Shown in pieces: positions 16,726 through 26,274 of a DNA stretch of 64,000 nt (within the stretch, counting starts at the first letter, position 1; each line of letters opens with the position of its first letter). Location of the stretch: the NCBI RefSeq assembly GCF_014696345.1, contig NZ_JACJPY010000008.1, positions 42,569-106,568 of the forward strand. Direction: 5' to 3'. A program made the position numbers and the translations under genes. This DNA comes from Pseudanabaena cinerea FACHB-1277 (GTDB lineage Bacteria; Cyanobacteriota; Cyanobacteriia; Pseudanabaenales; Pseudanabaenaceae). A model generated the notes under the pieces. The model did no database searches and had not been told where the DNA came from. It worked only from the letters and a program-made list of their open reading frames with translations.

Positions 16726-18486
16726 TTAAAATCCTAAATCGGCTTTAGCAGTTTCTGCAACCCGCAAGACTTCGGCGGTGGAGATTTCTTCCCAAGGTAC
16801 TTCGCCAATCTCGCGATAGAAAGTCTCATCATAGGGACGGGTCTGCACCACGACAGGCATCGGCACAGCATGACCAAGGACGAGCGCCTGTTGTTTAGAA
16901 TCTAATTTCGATAAAATTGTGCGTAAATTGCCACTGCCTGCCACCCCTGTAAAAATGGCATCGATATCCTTCTCATCATTGAGCAGCGCGGTAATTCTTG
17001 TGCCAATCTGAGACATCACTTCATTGTCAATGCCCGATGGTCGTTGATCGACAATTAGCAAAGTCACAAAATATTTTCGCATTTCACGGGCGATCGTGCC
17101 GAATATGGTCTGTCGTGCTGTATTTGGCGCAAGGAATCGATGGGCTTCTTCGATGGTGATGGTTAACTGTTGGGGGCGATCGCTAATATTTTTAGTCTGC
17201 AAAAAGCGTTCAGCTTGCTGCACATAGGAATGATGAATCCTGCGCGTAATAATATTGGTCGCTAACATATAGGAGAGCAGATTGGACTGTGAGCCAAACT
17301 CAATTACAATATGTCGCCCTGCGGCGATCGCCTCTAAAATACGCTTGATATAGTTTTCGGGACAGGTGGGACGCAAATATTTAAGATCATCAAGGCGATT
17401 GAGCTTGCGTTGTAGCGCCATAATCGAGGACTTACTGCCCATTTTCTGCTCACAAAATTCTTGAATCTCAGTATTAGTCATCGCCAGTAAGCGCGAGATC
17501 CAGCCCTTGCCAAATTCATTCCGCAAAATAATCGCATTTTCCAAACTTGCTTCCGAAAGATTTAATTCCTCTCGAATCAACATCAAATCTTCCACTTCAA
17601 TTTGATCGTAACTAATGTAAAGTTCCTGCGCGTCCCGCACCCCGCGCCGCTTTGTGGAGTCAATGTCAAGGGTATAGATCTGCACCTGTGCGGGAAATAA
17701 CTGCCGCAACCCCTTCACCGTGCTGAATTTCTTACCCTCCGTTGCCGCCTCCCAGCCATATTCTGAGTGCATATCAAAAATTAAATTCACCGCCGCTTGT
17801 TTGCGGATAATTCCCGACAGTAGTAACCGCGTTAAGAATGATTTACCCGTTCCAGACTTGCCGAATACGCCATTACTGCGCTCCACAAAGCGATCAAGAT
17901 CCAAGCAGATCGGCACGGGCATATCGATGGGCTGCCCGATCGCAAAGTTACGTTTGTGCGGATCATCTTCCCAACCAAATACAATTCTAAAGTCACGTTC
18001 TGTTGCATCAAATACCTGTGAGAAATGACTAGGAATGGTTTTGACGGGCAGCAGTTGGAATTCCCCTGATGCGCTGCTCGGTTCACTGACTAGGGCGGTA
18101 ATTTCCTTTTTGCGTTTGGCGGATTTTTTGAGGCGATCGCCACTATCCGATCGCCCAGAACGCTGGGCAAATAAATCGAGAGGGTTCGCAGGCACAAACA
18201 TCAACATGGGCGTGAGATTGATCGTGCCGAACGTACCTGTACCTGCCAAAATCTCAGTGAGAAAAGTGTTAGCAGGATCGGGCGGATTCATCAAAATGCG
18301 GGGACTGGCTGTGCCGAGGGTGACATCGGTGAGAATGCAGAAAAAATGGGTATGTCGCCCATGCACCACCAAAAATTTGCCAACCCGCATATCTTCGACC
18401 GAGATCTCACCATTGAGCCGCACTTCTAAGCCATCGCTCAAAGAACCCTGAACAACAATACCTAATGGTTGCAAACTCACAGCCAA
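16726..18486 (-). CDS. HerA/VirB4-like DUF87 ATPase
   Basis: 586 residues. A beta-rich N-terminal HAS-barrel-like domain (1-100) is followed by a charged linker (105-145) and a RecA-type ATPase: Walker A GKSGTGKS (209-216), IFDMHSEYG (236-244), Walker B TITIEEAH (442-449) and the QRPSGID loop (about 481-487). HerA-type ATPases are hexameric DNA translocases; archaeal HerA works with NurA, and bacterial ones often pair with nucleases. No nuclease partner is adjacent. Proteins of this size and layout are widespread in cyanobacteria, so a housekeeping role is plausible. Confidence 0.85.
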   Translation of the reverse strand: MAVSLQPLGIVVQGSLSDGLEVRLNGEISVEDMRVGKFLVVHGRHTHFFCILTDVTLGTASPRILMNPPDPANTFLTEILAGTGTFGTINLTPMLMFVPANPLDLFAQRSGRSDSGDRLKKSAKRKKEITALVSEPSSASGEFQLLPVKTIPSHFSQVFDATERDFRIVFGWEDDPHKRNFAIGQPIDMPVPICLDLDRFVERSNGVFGKSGTGKSFLTRLLLSGIIRKQAAVNLIFDMHSEYGWEAATEGKKFSTVKGLRQLFPAQVQIYTLDIDSTKRRGVRDAQELYISYDQIEVEDLMLIREELNLSEASLENAIILRNEFGKGWISRLLAMTNTEIQEFCEQKMGSKSSIMALQRKLNRLDDLKYLRPTCPENYIKRILEAIAAGRHIVIEFGSQSNLLSYMLATNIITRRIHHSYVQQAERFLQTKNISDRPQQLTITIEEAHRFLAPNTARQTIFGTIAREMRKYFVTLLIVDQRPSGIDNEVMSQIGTRITALLNDEKDIDAIFTGVAGSGNLRTILSKLDSKQQALVLGHAVPMPVVVQTRPYDETFYREIGEVPWEEISTAEVLRVAETAKADLGF

Positions 18487-18640
18487 TTCTTCTCTCTAGA
18501 ACTTCCGATCTCTGTATCTTATAGCTTATATTAGGATTTACGCAAAAAAAAGCCAAAATTAAGGACAATCCACGAACTGCCACGCCCTTAAATGTGGGTT
18601 TCAAGTCTCTTTACTTGATTAAGTCCTTTAGCTATCCTAG

Positions 18641-21019
18641 TTATCTTTGTTTGATTACTAGCAGCGTGATGTCGTCATACACCTTTTGCGAACCGATATG
18701 CGATCGCAAATCATCAATTACCGCTTGGCGGATATCATGCGCCGAACCACTGGCACTCGCGCAGATTACCTCACAGAGGCGATCGATGCCATACATCTGA
18801 CGCTGTTCATTTTCCGCCTCCGAAATGCCATCGGTATATAGCACCACCACATCCCCCGTATAAAGACGCATCTCCTTTTTATCTAAGAAATCGCCAATCT
18901 CTTCTTCTAACCCAATGGGGAATCCTAGATCAATTGTGTCGAATCGTTCTAATTCACCATTTTGACGAACAATGATCATCTCCTCATGCTGACCACTTAG
19001 AGTTAATAGACCATGTTCATAATCTAACAGTGCAAGGGATAAGTTTTTATTAGAAGCCATACGCTGGATGTTGCCATAGATCGTGCGATTCAGCGTATCT
19101 AGAAAGCGCACAGGATCATTCTCTTCATTTTGCAGGAGGGTTCGTACCGCAGTCTGCACCATGATCATCAACATTCCACTTTCTAAACCATGCCCCGTGA
19201 CATCACCAATGCCAATTTTGATTTTGCCATTTTGTTGCAGCACATCATAATAGTCACCGCCAACTTCTGCCGCAGGTTCCATAAATCCTGCGATCTCTAA
19301 GCCTAAAATCTCCGATAGTTCCTGCTCTTTCGGCAAAATCATCTCTTGAAACCTGCGCGTCACCTCTAGCTCACTACTCATTCGCAGGTTCTCTTCTTTA
19401 AGCCGATTATTTAACGCAATAATGTGATGATTGGCTATTTCTAGAGCAATTTCTGCATCTTTCCTCTGAGTGATATCTTCAACCGTGCCTTCATAGTAAA
19501 TAATTTTGCCATCTCCATCTCGAAAGGCGCGGACATTTTCACTAATCCAGATAGTTGAGCCATCGCGCTTATAGACCTCTGATTCAAATCCAGTGAGTGT
19601 ATCATTTACTTCCATCAGTTGTTGAAAAGCATGGCGGCGATCGCGATCGACATAAACATCATTCGCAATACTTGTCACCATTGAGAGCATCTGCTCCACA
19701 GATTCATACCCATAGATTTTTGCTAAGGCTGGATTCACACTAATATATTTGCCATCAACCGAAGTTTGAAAAATGCCATCAACCGAATTCTCAAAAATAC
19801 CGCGATACTTCTGTTCCGATTCTCGCAATGCTGCCGCCACACTATTAAAAGCTCGAACAACCATAGATAGCTCATCCCTGCTATCAATGCGAGTTAATGC
19901 TGCTCCGCCGTCAGTCATTTGTTTAGCTGCCATATCTAGCTGCTGCACCGTTCGCATCACCGATAGATAGAAACCGACAAAAAGATAAATAACTGTAACT
20001 AAAATTACGGCTACAAATATCAGAATAAATTGCTTTCTTTCCTGAAAACCGCGCATTCGCCGCTCAAGAAGAATATTAAGATTTTCACTAACATCATCCC
20101 AGAATTTAAAACTGCTTGCTAAGGTAGCTTCAATTTCTAAGTTAAAAGAGTTATCGTTAAAAGCCGAAGCATCATTTTGAGTTGATAACTGACTACTGTA
20201 GGAATTAATTTCACTAATATTAACTAAAAAATTACGCAGTCTAACCCCCAGATTTTTGCGAAGTTGATTTTGCGAACTATTATTAAAGGAGCGCTCTAAG
20301 TTATTTCCTAGATCTTGATTGTGGTCACTTAACAAGCTTACCAAAGAAATTAATAAAGCCCGATTCTCGTCAGATATTGTTTGTTTAAAAGCAATCTCTA
20401 ACTGAGTTCTTCGCATTTTATATAGCAGCTTTTGCATTTCTGGCAATTTAAAAGCAATAGCATCCATCAAATAATAGGTGTCTAAATCAGGATCAAGAAT
20501 TAAATTAGAGAAGTCGACTATATGCCTACGAAATGCATTAATTTCCTCTAGCAGTAAGTCATGATTGCGAAATCCTAAAAACTCTTGACTATTCAAAACA
20601 GATTGCCAACGAAACTTAAGATCCTTTAATTTGTTATTAGTTCTGAGAACCTCTCCCATTTGTGTGTCTAGTTCAGTAAGCTTTGAAAATTCATCCGCGA
20701 TGTTTGCTTCTATCTTTGATAATTCTTCAGTGACAGTTATCTCACCAATCGTTAGTGAGTCCTTGTAAAACTGTTGTTGTAAATAAAACTGTCTGAGGGG
20801 TATATTTTGCCACAACTGATTGATAGGACGCAGATAGGTATTGCCATAAATTTCTTTTTGGGTAAATTTGATACGGCTATCTAACTCGGTAATCAAAAAG
20901 TTTAATACCAAAGCTAAGGGTAATATGAATACTAAACTAATCAACAGGAACTTCTGAGGATATTTCAGCCGATTCATCAGGGCGATCGCTGGTGTAAATG
21001 CTAGTCTAAATAACGCCAT
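18641..21019 (-). CDS. Membrane sensor HAMP-PAS-SpoIIE serine phosphatase
   Basis: 792 residues. Layout: helix TM1 (23-44), periplasmic helical sensor (45-330), TM2 (331-355), HAMP (352-403), PAS with PAC tail (404-525), coiled coil (525-560) and a PP2C/SpoIIE phosphatase (560-790). Metal and catalytic motifs GGDYYDV (588-594), GDVTGHG (605-611), YTDGISE (728-734) and DDIT (782-785) are intact. By family it dephosphorylates a STAS anti-sigma antagonist in a partner switch; a STAS gene lies 2.9 kb upstream on the same strand. It starts 25 bases after dnaK and is probably cotranscribed with it. Confidence 0.92.
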   Translation of the reverse strand: MALFRLAFTPAIALMNRLKYPQKFLLISLVFILPLALVLNFLITELDSRIKFTQKEIYGNTYLRPINQLWQNIPLRQFYLQQQFYKDSLTIGEITVTEELSKIEANIADEFSKLTELDTQMGEVLRTNNKLKDLKFRWQSVLNSQEFLGFRNHDLLLEEINAFRRHIVDFSNLILDPDLDTYYLMDAIAFKLPEMQKLLYKMRRTQLEIAFKQTISDENRALLISLVSLLSDHNQDLGNNLERSFNNSSQNQLRKNLGVRLRNFLVNISEINSYSSQLSTQNDASAFNDNSFNLEIEATLASSFKFWDDVSENLNILLERRMRGFQERKQFILIFVAVILVTVIYLFVGFYLSVMRTVQQLDMAAKQMTDGGAALTRIDSRDELSMVVRAFNSVAAALRESEQKYRGIFENSVDGIFQTSVDGKYISVNPALAKIYGYESVEQMLSMVTSIANDVYVDRDRRHAFQQLMEVNDTLTGFESEVYKRDGSTIWISENVRAFRDGDGKIIYYEGTVEDITQRKDAEIALEIANHHIIALNNRLKEENLRMSSELEVTRRFQEMILPKEQELSEILGLEIAGFMEPAAEVGGDYYDVLQQNGKIKIGIGDVTGHGLESGMLMIMVQTAVRTLLQNEENDPVRFLDTLNRTIYGNIQRMASNKNLSLALLDYEHGLLTLSGQHEEMIIVRQNGELERFDTIDLGFPIGLEEEIGDFLDKKEMRLYTGDVVVLYTDGISEAENEQRQMYGIDRLCEVICASASGSAHDIRQAVIDDLRSHIGSQKVYDDITLLVIKQR

Positions 21020-21044
21020 GTTGTAATTGCGATAATTTTACTAG

Positions 21045-23015
21045 TTAGAGCCATTCATCATCATCATCGTAGGATACTTTAATATTGGGGCGGCGGCGAT
21101 CGTCTTCATCTTTTTTACGCTTATTACGGCTGGCAAAGCTACCAATACTCTCTAAAATGCCACCAAACAAGTCGTCATCCTCATCATCAAAATATTCGTC
21201 ATCTTCGGCATAGAGTTCGCTGGATAGGGCATAGAGGGCTTCTTGCAACTCTGACTGGGCGCGATCAATTAAGGCATCATCTTCCTTAGAAATGGCATCT
21301 TTTAACTTCTTGATGGCTCCTTCAATTTGTTTGCGCCGTTCATAGGTGAGTTTATAACCGTAGTTTAGGGCTAGTTCTTTGAGTTGGCGCTCTGCCCCAA
21401 CTGCTAAATTGTCGGCACGATTTAATTTTTCGATGCGATCGCGTTTGGTGCGATCGCGCTCAGCATATTGATTAGCCTCATTAATCATGCGCTGTACTTC
21501 TTTTTCATCAAGGGTCGAGGCTCCCTTGATCGTTACACGGCGCTCTACACCTGTGCGGCGATCGCTGGCAGTCACCGCCAAAATGCCATCGGTATTCAGG
21601 TCAAAGGTGACATCCACTTGAGCAATGCCCCTTGGTTGTGGGTCAAGCCCACTGAGCTTAAATCTGCCTAAGGACTTGTTATATTCCGCCAGATCGCGCT
21701 CCCCTTGGACTATGTGAATTTCCACGGAGGTCTGGTTATCTTCCGCCGTGGTAAATAGCTCCATCTTGCGACAGGGAATAGTCGTATTTCTGGGGATCAA
21801 CCGTTTGACCACGCCGCCCGAAGTCTCCACCCCCAAAGATAGCGGCGTAACATCAAGCAGCAATACATCTTTGATTTCACCCGACAGGATCGCCGCCTGA
21901 ATTACTGCACCGATCGCCACCACTTCATCGGGGTTCACACTTTGGCTAGGGGGCTTACCGATCGCCCTTTCCACCATTTCCTGTACCGCAGGAATTCGGG
22001 TTGAACCGCCCACTAATACCACTTCATCGATCTGACGGGGATTGATTTGGGCATCCCGTAGCACCCGATCTAAGGGGATTTGCAAGCGCTCTAATAGATC
22101 CGCACTTAACCGTTCAAACTGCGATCGCTTCAAGGTTGTTTCCAAATGCAAAGGACCTTCAACGGTTGCCGTAATAAAGGGCAGATTAATCTCCGTCACG
22201 CCCACCGTTGACAGTTCAATTTTTGCCTTTTCCGCCGCCTCCGTTAGGCGTTGCAATGCTTGGCGCTCCTTCCGCAGATCCACACCCTCAGCCTTCAGAA
22301 ACTCTTCGGCAAGGTAATCAACAATTTGGCGATCAAAATCATCGCCGCCTAACTGCGTGTCCCCCGTAGTCGCCTTGACTTCAAATAAGCCATCACTGAC
22401 CTCTAGCACCGACACATCAAACGTACCGCCACCAAGGTCAAATACCAAAATTTTCTTATTCGACTTTTTATCTAAACCATAGGCTAGGGAAGCTGCCGTG
22501 GGTTCATTTAAAATGCGCTTCACCTCAATTCCCGCAATGCGCCCCGCATCCTTAGTCGCCTGTCGCTGTGAATCATTAAAGTAAGCAGGTACAGTAATTA
22601 CCGCCCCTGTTACAGGCTCACCCAAATAGCGGCTCGCCTCATCCACCAATTTTCTGATCACCATCGCCGAAATTTCTTCGGGGGCAAAGTCTTTTTCCAG
22701 ACGTGGGCTCTTAATCTTAATATTGCCCTGCTCATCGCGGCGCACTGTGTAGGGAACCCGCTTAGTTTCTTGGGATAGCTCACTATGCTTGCGCCCGATA
22801 AACCGCTTGACCGAATAAAAAGTATTATCGGGGTTCAGCACTGCCTGACGGCGTGCCATTTGACCGACTAATTTTTCGCCATCCTTGGTAAAGCTGACAA
22901 CTGAGGGGGTGGTGCGGCTACCTTCTGAGTTCGCAATTACAACGGGCTTGCCGCCTTCCATTACAGCTACCACAGAGTTAGTCGTACCCAAATCAATACC
23001 TACAATTTTACCCAT
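21045..23015 (-). CDS. dnaK: Hsp70 chaperone DnaK
   Basis: 656 residues. The ATPase domain has [28 protein letters not shown] and [12 protein letters not shown]; the substrate domain has [16 protein letters not shown] and NTTIP. The C-terminus is unusual: a highly acidic run ([17 protein letters not shown]) followed by a basic patch and an acidic DDDDEWL end. Cyanobacteria have several DnaK paralogues; this tail resembles DnaK1/DnaK2 forms more than membrane-linked DnaK3, but I cannot assign it firmly. No dnaJ or grpE adjoins, and no CIRCE element was seen upstream. Confidence 0.96.
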   Translation of the reverse strand: MGKIVGIDLGTTNSVVAVMEGGKPVVIANSEGSRTTPSVVSFTKDGEKLVGQMARRQAVLNPDNTFYSVKRFIGRKHSELSQETKRVPYTVRRDEQGNIKIKSPRLEKDFAPEEISAMVIRKLVDEASRYLGEPVTGAVITVPAYFNDSQRQATKDAGRIAGIEVKRILNEPTAASLAYGLDKKSNKKILVFDLGGGTFDVSVLEVSDGLFEVKATTGDTQLGGDDFDRQIVDYLAEEFLKAEGVDLRKERQALQRLTEAAEKAKIELSTVGVTEINLPFITATVEGPLHLETTLKRSQFERLSADLLERLQIPLDRVLRDAQINPRQIDEVVLVGGSTRIPAVQEMVERAIGKPPSQSVNPDEVVAIGAVIQAAILSGEIKDVLLLDVTPLSLGVETSGGVVKRLIPRNTTIPCRKMELFTTAEDNQTSVEIHIVQGERDLAEYNKSLGRFKLSGLDPQPRGIAQVDVTFDLNTDGILAVTASDRRTGVERRVTIKGASTLDEKEVQRMINEANQYAERDRTKRDRIEKLNRADNLAVGAERQLKELALNYGYKLTYERRKQIEGAIKKLKDAISKEDDALIDRAQSELQEALYALSSELYAEDDEYFDDEDDDLFGGILESIGSFASRNKRKKDEDDRRRPNIKVSYDDDDEWL

Positions 23016-23170
23016 CTAGATGTATGTTCCTCTTTTGCTTGCCAAAGTTGCTATTTATAGTTTAAGTCATCATAATTTAACACTCAAAATTATCCTAACA
23101 AATAGGTTAGGCAGTTACGACTCCGCCCAGTGCAAAATCATACAGCGTTTGTGATTTGGATTGACACAGC

Positions 23171-23209
23171 AAGATTTATGAGTGGTGATTCCCGCCATTC
23201 ATAAATCTT
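23171..23209. terminator. Stem-loop between curT and dnaK
   Basis: AAGATTTATGAGTGG with a complement carrying one mismatch and a nine-base loop, directly after curT and upstream of dnaK. It lacks a long U-run, so it may be a 3' stabiliser or weak terminator. Confidence 0.5.
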
Positions 23210-23229
23210 TGAGATATTGAAATCGAGCC

Positions 23230-23715
23230 TTAGCCCACAATCTGCTGTTTCCAGTTGGCGATCGCATCGGTGATCTCTTTGCGGGTATGGGCAAACAAGA
23301 GATAGCGATAGACAAACCAAACTGAATAGCCAAACCCGACTAGCTCAAAGAGGCTAGGCAATAGGGGGATTTTGTTTAAAAAATCTAATAGTGATGAAAC
23401 TGTTGCTAAGAGGGGAATAGTGGCAATGAGGATAATTGCTAGGATGAGGTTGGATTTTTTACCTTCCCCAAAATATTGTTGCCATAGCTGGGCAATTTGC
23501 TCCAAGATTTCAATCTTGGAACTGAGGGGCATGGCTTCGTTTGTGCTTGTGGGGGTATTGTCAATGGCGGCTGGTTCAGGAATATTTAAACTGGTTGGGC
23601 TGCTTAAACTAGAGATGCCTTCAGCAGCGACAACGGATTTACTGATTTTTTCAACTTCTACAGTATCCACAACATTTTTCGCAGTGGTTTCTACAGTAGT
23701 GGGCTTGATGTCCAT
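23230..23715 (-). CDS. curT: CAAD-domain/CURT1-like thylakoid curvature protein
   Basis: 161 residues. A polar Ser/Thr/Pro/Glu N-terminus (1-75) is followed by an amphipathic helix and two membrane helices (about 85-108 and 120-140). The block IPLLPSLFELVGFGYSVWFVYRYLL and the tail TRKEITDAI..WKQQIVG are the CAAD/CURT1 signature. Family members bend thylakoid margins (CurT in Synechocystis, CURT1 in plants); the same domain is fused to some cyanobacterial aminoacyl-tRNA synthetases. Here it is free-standing, between the STAS gene and dnaK. Confidence 0.88.
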   Translation of the reverse strand: MDIKPTTVETTAKNVVDTVEVEKISKSVVAAEGISSLSSPTSLNIPEPAAIDNTPTSTNEAMPLSSKIEILEQIAQLWQQYFGEGKKSNLILAIILIATIPLLATVSSLLDFLNKIPLLPSLFELVGFGYSVWFVYRYLLFAHTRKEITDAIANWKQQIVG

Positions 23716-23840
23716 GATGATATTAGTTTTAGCTGCTATGGTAATGAAGAGATTTTAACAATACAGCAATTTTTCATCAACTCAGCTTCAAGTTTTATTC
23801 CAACTCTCGAAAACGTGACAATACTTTTGTGATTTGATAT

Positions 23841-23879
23841 AACCCGTAAAATCTTTGCAAGTCGCCAATTTTACGGGTT
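23841..23879 (-). terminator. Terminator of the STAS gene
   Basis: Perfect 12-bp stem AACCCGTAAAAT/ATTTTACGGGTT with a 15-base loop, ten bases past the STAS stop codon on the minus strand. Confidence 0.65.
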
Positions 23880-23888
23880 TTAGTGAAC

Positions 23889-24206
23889 TTAGATATTCTG
23901 TAGCGATCGCTCAAATTGATGACGGTTTTCAAAGACATCAAACAATCTGTTCAACGATGTGACCTCTAGCAAAAAGGACACATATTCGCTGATCGAACAT
24001 AGGGCAAGCTTACAACCGATCGCCTTAGCACTGCGTAATGCAAATACCAAAGCACCTAAGCCTGAGCTATCCATTTGCTTGAGATGCTGTAAATCAATTA
24101 GCAAAACATCGGGCTTTTTATCTAAAACTCGACCTGCCTGCTGGCGAAAGTGACTAGTGCTGGTGGCATCAAGATAGCCTGTTGGTTGCATTACTTCAAT
24201 ACGCAT
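23889..24206 (-). CDS. STAS-domain anti-sigma factor antagonist
   Basis: 105 residues. It has the beta-alpha core of SpoIIAA/RsbV: GYLDATSTSHFRQQ, VLLIDLQHLKQMDSSGLGALVFALR and KLALCSISEYVSFLLEVTSL. The conserved phosphoacceptor Ser is in MDSSGLG. Such proteins are phosphorylated by a Ser kinase and dephosphorylated by SpoIIE-type phosphatases to release a partner. A SpoIIE phosphatase lies downstream on the same strand; no kinase is in the window. Confidence 0.88.
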   Translation of the reverse strand: MRIEVMQPTGYLDATSTSHFRQQAGRVLDKKPDVLLIDLQHLKQMDSSGLGALVFALRSAKAIGCKLALCSISEYVSFLLEVTSLNRLFDVFENRHQFERSLQNI

Positions 24207-24404
24207 TGCTTTTCCTCAAAATTTTAATAATTTTTAATAAAATAAATAAATATGTCTGAATAATTATTAAAACTTGTGATTTTTATTCAAGTTTTATCCG
24301 TAATTTTTGTGCAATTACGTTAACTAATTCATTTGATAGATTTGCGAACTGCGTTAATTTTACTGATGCCATCCTAGAATCTAAAAGTTATAAACTGAAC
24401 TCAT

Positions 24405-24458
24405 AAAAGTTATCAAAAGGTTATAAATTGACCTTTTAATAACCTTTTGATAACTTTT
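24405..24458 (-). terminator. Perfect 20-bp palindrome over the glycosylase stop codon
   Basis: AAAAGTTATCAAAAGGTTAT, 14-base loop, exact complement. The upstream arm lies inside the last codons of the glycosylase gene, so the hairpin begins before translation ends. AT-rich but very stable for its length; a likely terminator. Confidence 0.65.
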
Positions 24459-25050
24459 GAATAACTTTATCTTTGACCTTTGAAACAGAAGGGCGATCGC
24501 GTAAGTACCAGCGCCAAGGCAAATCCACCCCTTGTGTCAGCCCAATGCGCGTAGTTTGCACGATCGCCTCATTAAATTCAGGAGATCGCCCCTCGATCCA
24601 TAGATTGTTGGCGGGGTTTAAGGAAACGCCGTTGAGTTGGCGATCAATTTTTAATAATTGGCAAAGCTTACCAGGTCCTGCCGCCGCCCGATGGGGTTTG
24701 TCTTTAGGGTTGGGCAAGTCCGCAGGCAGGCGATCGCACTCCAGCGCCCTAATCAATACCGCACTGCAAAAGTCTTGGCGATCGGTGACAATATTGACAC
24801 AGTGATATCTGCCATAGATTAAATACACATAAACCGTAGCAGGTGCGCCAAAAATAGCTGCATTTCGCTCGGTCTTGCGCCGATAGCCATGACAGGCGGG
24901 ATCAGTTGCGTCATAAGCCTCTGTCTCCACAATTAAGCCTTGATAAATCTCGCCATCCATGCGCCGCATCAAGCGACATCCCAAAAGTTCGGGGGCGACT
25001 ATCTCAGCAGGACGGGCAAAAAAAGTTGTAGGTAAAAGTTTGTCTAACAA
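24436..25050 (-). CDS. 3-methyladenine DNA glycosylase (AAG/MPG family)
   Basis: 204 residues, the family length. Landmarks: FFARPAEIVAPELLGCRL; GLIVETEAYDATDPACHGYRRKTERNAAIFG (catalytic Glu, nucleotide-flipping Tyr/His); VYVYLIYGRYHCVNIVTD; VLIRALE; and GPGKLCQLLKID. It removes alkylated purines in base-excision repair. It overlaps the 3' end of moaE by seven bases, so the two are translationally coupled. Its own last codons are buried in a perfect palindrome. Confidence 0.94.
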   Translation of the reverse strand: MLDKLLPTTFFARPAEIVAPELLGCRLMRRMDGEIYQGLIVETEAYDATDPACHGYRRKTERNAAIFGAPATVYVYLIYGRYHCVNIVTDRQDFCSAVLIRALECDRLPADLPNPKDKPHRAAAGPGKLCQLLKIDRQLNGVSLNPANNLWIEGRSPEFNEAIVQTTRIGLTQGVDLPWRWYLRDRPSVSKVKDKVIQKLSKGY

Positions 25051-25487
25051 GTTTTCTTAACGACCCAACTACTATCACCATCTCGCCAATATTCTTTTTT
25101 CCAGATGGGCGCATCGGCCTTGAGCGTATCGATCGCATTTTCACAGGCGGCGAAGGCGGCGGCTCGATGGGGTGAACCCACTGCAATCAGTACCGATATT
25201 TCGCCAATTGACAACTTGCCCAAACGATGATGGATCACCACCGATGTGATTTCGGGATAATGCTCATGGCAGCGATCGCTAATATTTTGAAAAATTTGCA
25301 AAGCCATCGGCTCATAAGCCTGATAGTCCAAATAATCAACGGCTCTCCCCCCCGTTTGATTGCGTACCATGCCACTCATGATTACCACAGCCCCATTATC
25401 AGCTTGGTCTGCGAGAGCGTAAACTGTCGCCATATCTAATCTAGATTTGGTCAACCATAGTTTGGGTAAACCTGACAAATTATTCAT
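25044..25487 (-). CDS. moaE: Molybdopterin synthase catalytic subunit MoaE
   Basis: 147 residues. Landmarks: ADNGAVVIMSGMVRNQTGGRAVDYLDYQAYEPMA; VIHHRLGKLSIGEISVLIAVGSPHRAAAFAACENAID; and the catalytic Lys in PIWKKEYWRDG. It transfers sulfur from MoaD thiocarboxylate to precursor Z in molybdenum cofactor synthesis. No moaD is next to it. It shares seven bases with the downstream glycosylase gene. Confidence 0.94.
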   Translation of the reverse strand: MNNLSGLPKLWLTKSRLDMATVYALADQADNGAVVIMSGMVRNQTGGRAVDYLDYQAYEPMALQIFQNISDRCHEHYPEITSVVIHHRLGKLSIGEISVLIAVGSPHRAAAFAACENAIDTLKADAPIWKKEYWRDGDSSWVVKKTC

Positions 25488-25558
25488 ATTTTTTGTCTAG
25501 TACATATCAATTTCAGAGAGACAGGCTTCGCCTCTCCCCCTAAAAACTGATGTGGATG

Positions 25559-25690
25559 TTAGTCTTCGTGTTCTTCAAACTGATCCACCAATTGCTTGTT
25601 AGGTGGACCAAAGGCAACATAGATAGCATAGGCAGTTAAACAAATAACACATACAGCAACGGTTACGGCGATCGAAGTAGCACTTTCCAT
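25559..25690 (-). CDS. psbN: Photosystem II assembly protein PsbN
   Basis: 43 residues: MESATSIAVTVAV, one membrane helix, then YVAFGPPNKQLVDQFEEHED. The FGPP motif and FEEHED end are diagnostic. PsbN helps early photosystem II assembly and repair and is not a stable subunit. It is divergent from psbH with a 107-base shared promoter region, the standard cyanobacterial and plastid arrangement. Confidence 0.97.
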   Translation of the reverse strand: MESATSIAVTVAVCVICLTAYAIYVAFGPPNKQLVDQFEEHED

Positions 25691-25797
25691 GGATTAAACC
25701 AATATTTTTGAATGTTTTAAGTTATTGTTACAATTATACTATTCAGTAGCAACCCCCTTTAAGAATACAAATTAGACCCTAGTTAAAACCTAAATTT

Positions 25798-25992
25798 ATG
25801 TCACAGCGCACTTGGCTTGGCGATATTCTTCGCCCTCTTAATGCCGAATATGGCAAAGTTTCTCGCGGATGGGGAACCACCCCCCTTATGGCTGTATTCA
25901 TGGCTTTATTTCTCGTGTTTCTGGTAATCTTGCTCCAGCTATACAACTCCTCCCTGATCCTTGATGGCGTAAACCTCAATTGGGGCGGCTAA
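25798..25992 (+). CDS. psbH: Photosystem II reaction centre protein PsbH
   Basis: 64 residues: starts [21 protein letters not shown], then [24 protein letters not shown] (one membrane helix) and [17 protein letters not shown]. PsbH is a single-span core subunit bound to CP47 that stabilises the QB site. It lacks the N-terminal phospho-Thr extension of plants, as is normal in cyanobacteria. Confidence 0.98.
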   Translation: MSQRTWLGDILRPLNAEYGKVSRGWGTTPLMAVFMALFLVFLVILLQLYNSSLILDGVNLNWGG

Positions 25993-26017
25993 TATTTAGC
26001 TATGCCATCGTCCCACG

Positions 26018-26054
26018 CAACTGAGTGTCAGTACTTTGTGCTAGCACTCAGTTG
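26018..26054 (+). terminator. First stem-loop after psbH
   Basis: Perfect 10-bp stem CAACTGAGTG/CACTCAGTTG with a 17-base loop, 25 bases past the psbH stop. No U-run follows, so it may protect the 3' end rather than terminate. Confidence 0.5.
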
Positions 26055-26079
26055 TAAGCTAAAAATCTAAGGGCTTTGC

Positions 26080-26110
26080 AAGCACAAAATGGCTATGTCA
26101 TTTTGTGCTT
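26080..26110 (+). terminator. Second stem-loop after psbH, loop GCTATGT
   Basis: Perfect 12-bp stem AAGCACAAAATG/CATTTTGTGCTT with loop GCTATGT. One of several hairpins in the window with a GCTATG loop. Likely intrinsic terminator. Confidence 0.7.
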
Positions 26111-26181
26111 TGCTATAGGTTCTCCCAATTCATGAAAGTGTGAAAACATTTTTGTGAATTAAAGTTTGCGAATTAAAGACT

Positions 26182-26233
26182 AAACCCAGTCAGGGTTTTT
26201 AAATTAAGAAACAGCTATGTCGTTTCCTAATTT
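26182..26233 (+). promoter_or_regulatory. Two adjacent hairpins before tatA
   Basis: AAACCC-AGTCA-GGGTTT (26182-26198) followed by TT, then at once a 12-bp stem with one mismatch (AAATTAAGAAAC, loop AGCTATGTC, complement, 26201-26233). They may end the upstream transcript or form the tatA leader. Confidence 0.5.
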
Positions 26234-26274
26234 GGCATTAAATCTTCTAAATATCTCAATTTGAGGCTGTTTTT

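Noticed and set aside
23016..23170. CIRCE heat-shock operator upstream of dnaK
   Set aside because: The half-site TTAACACTC occurs once but no matching GAGTGC half follows at the required spacing.
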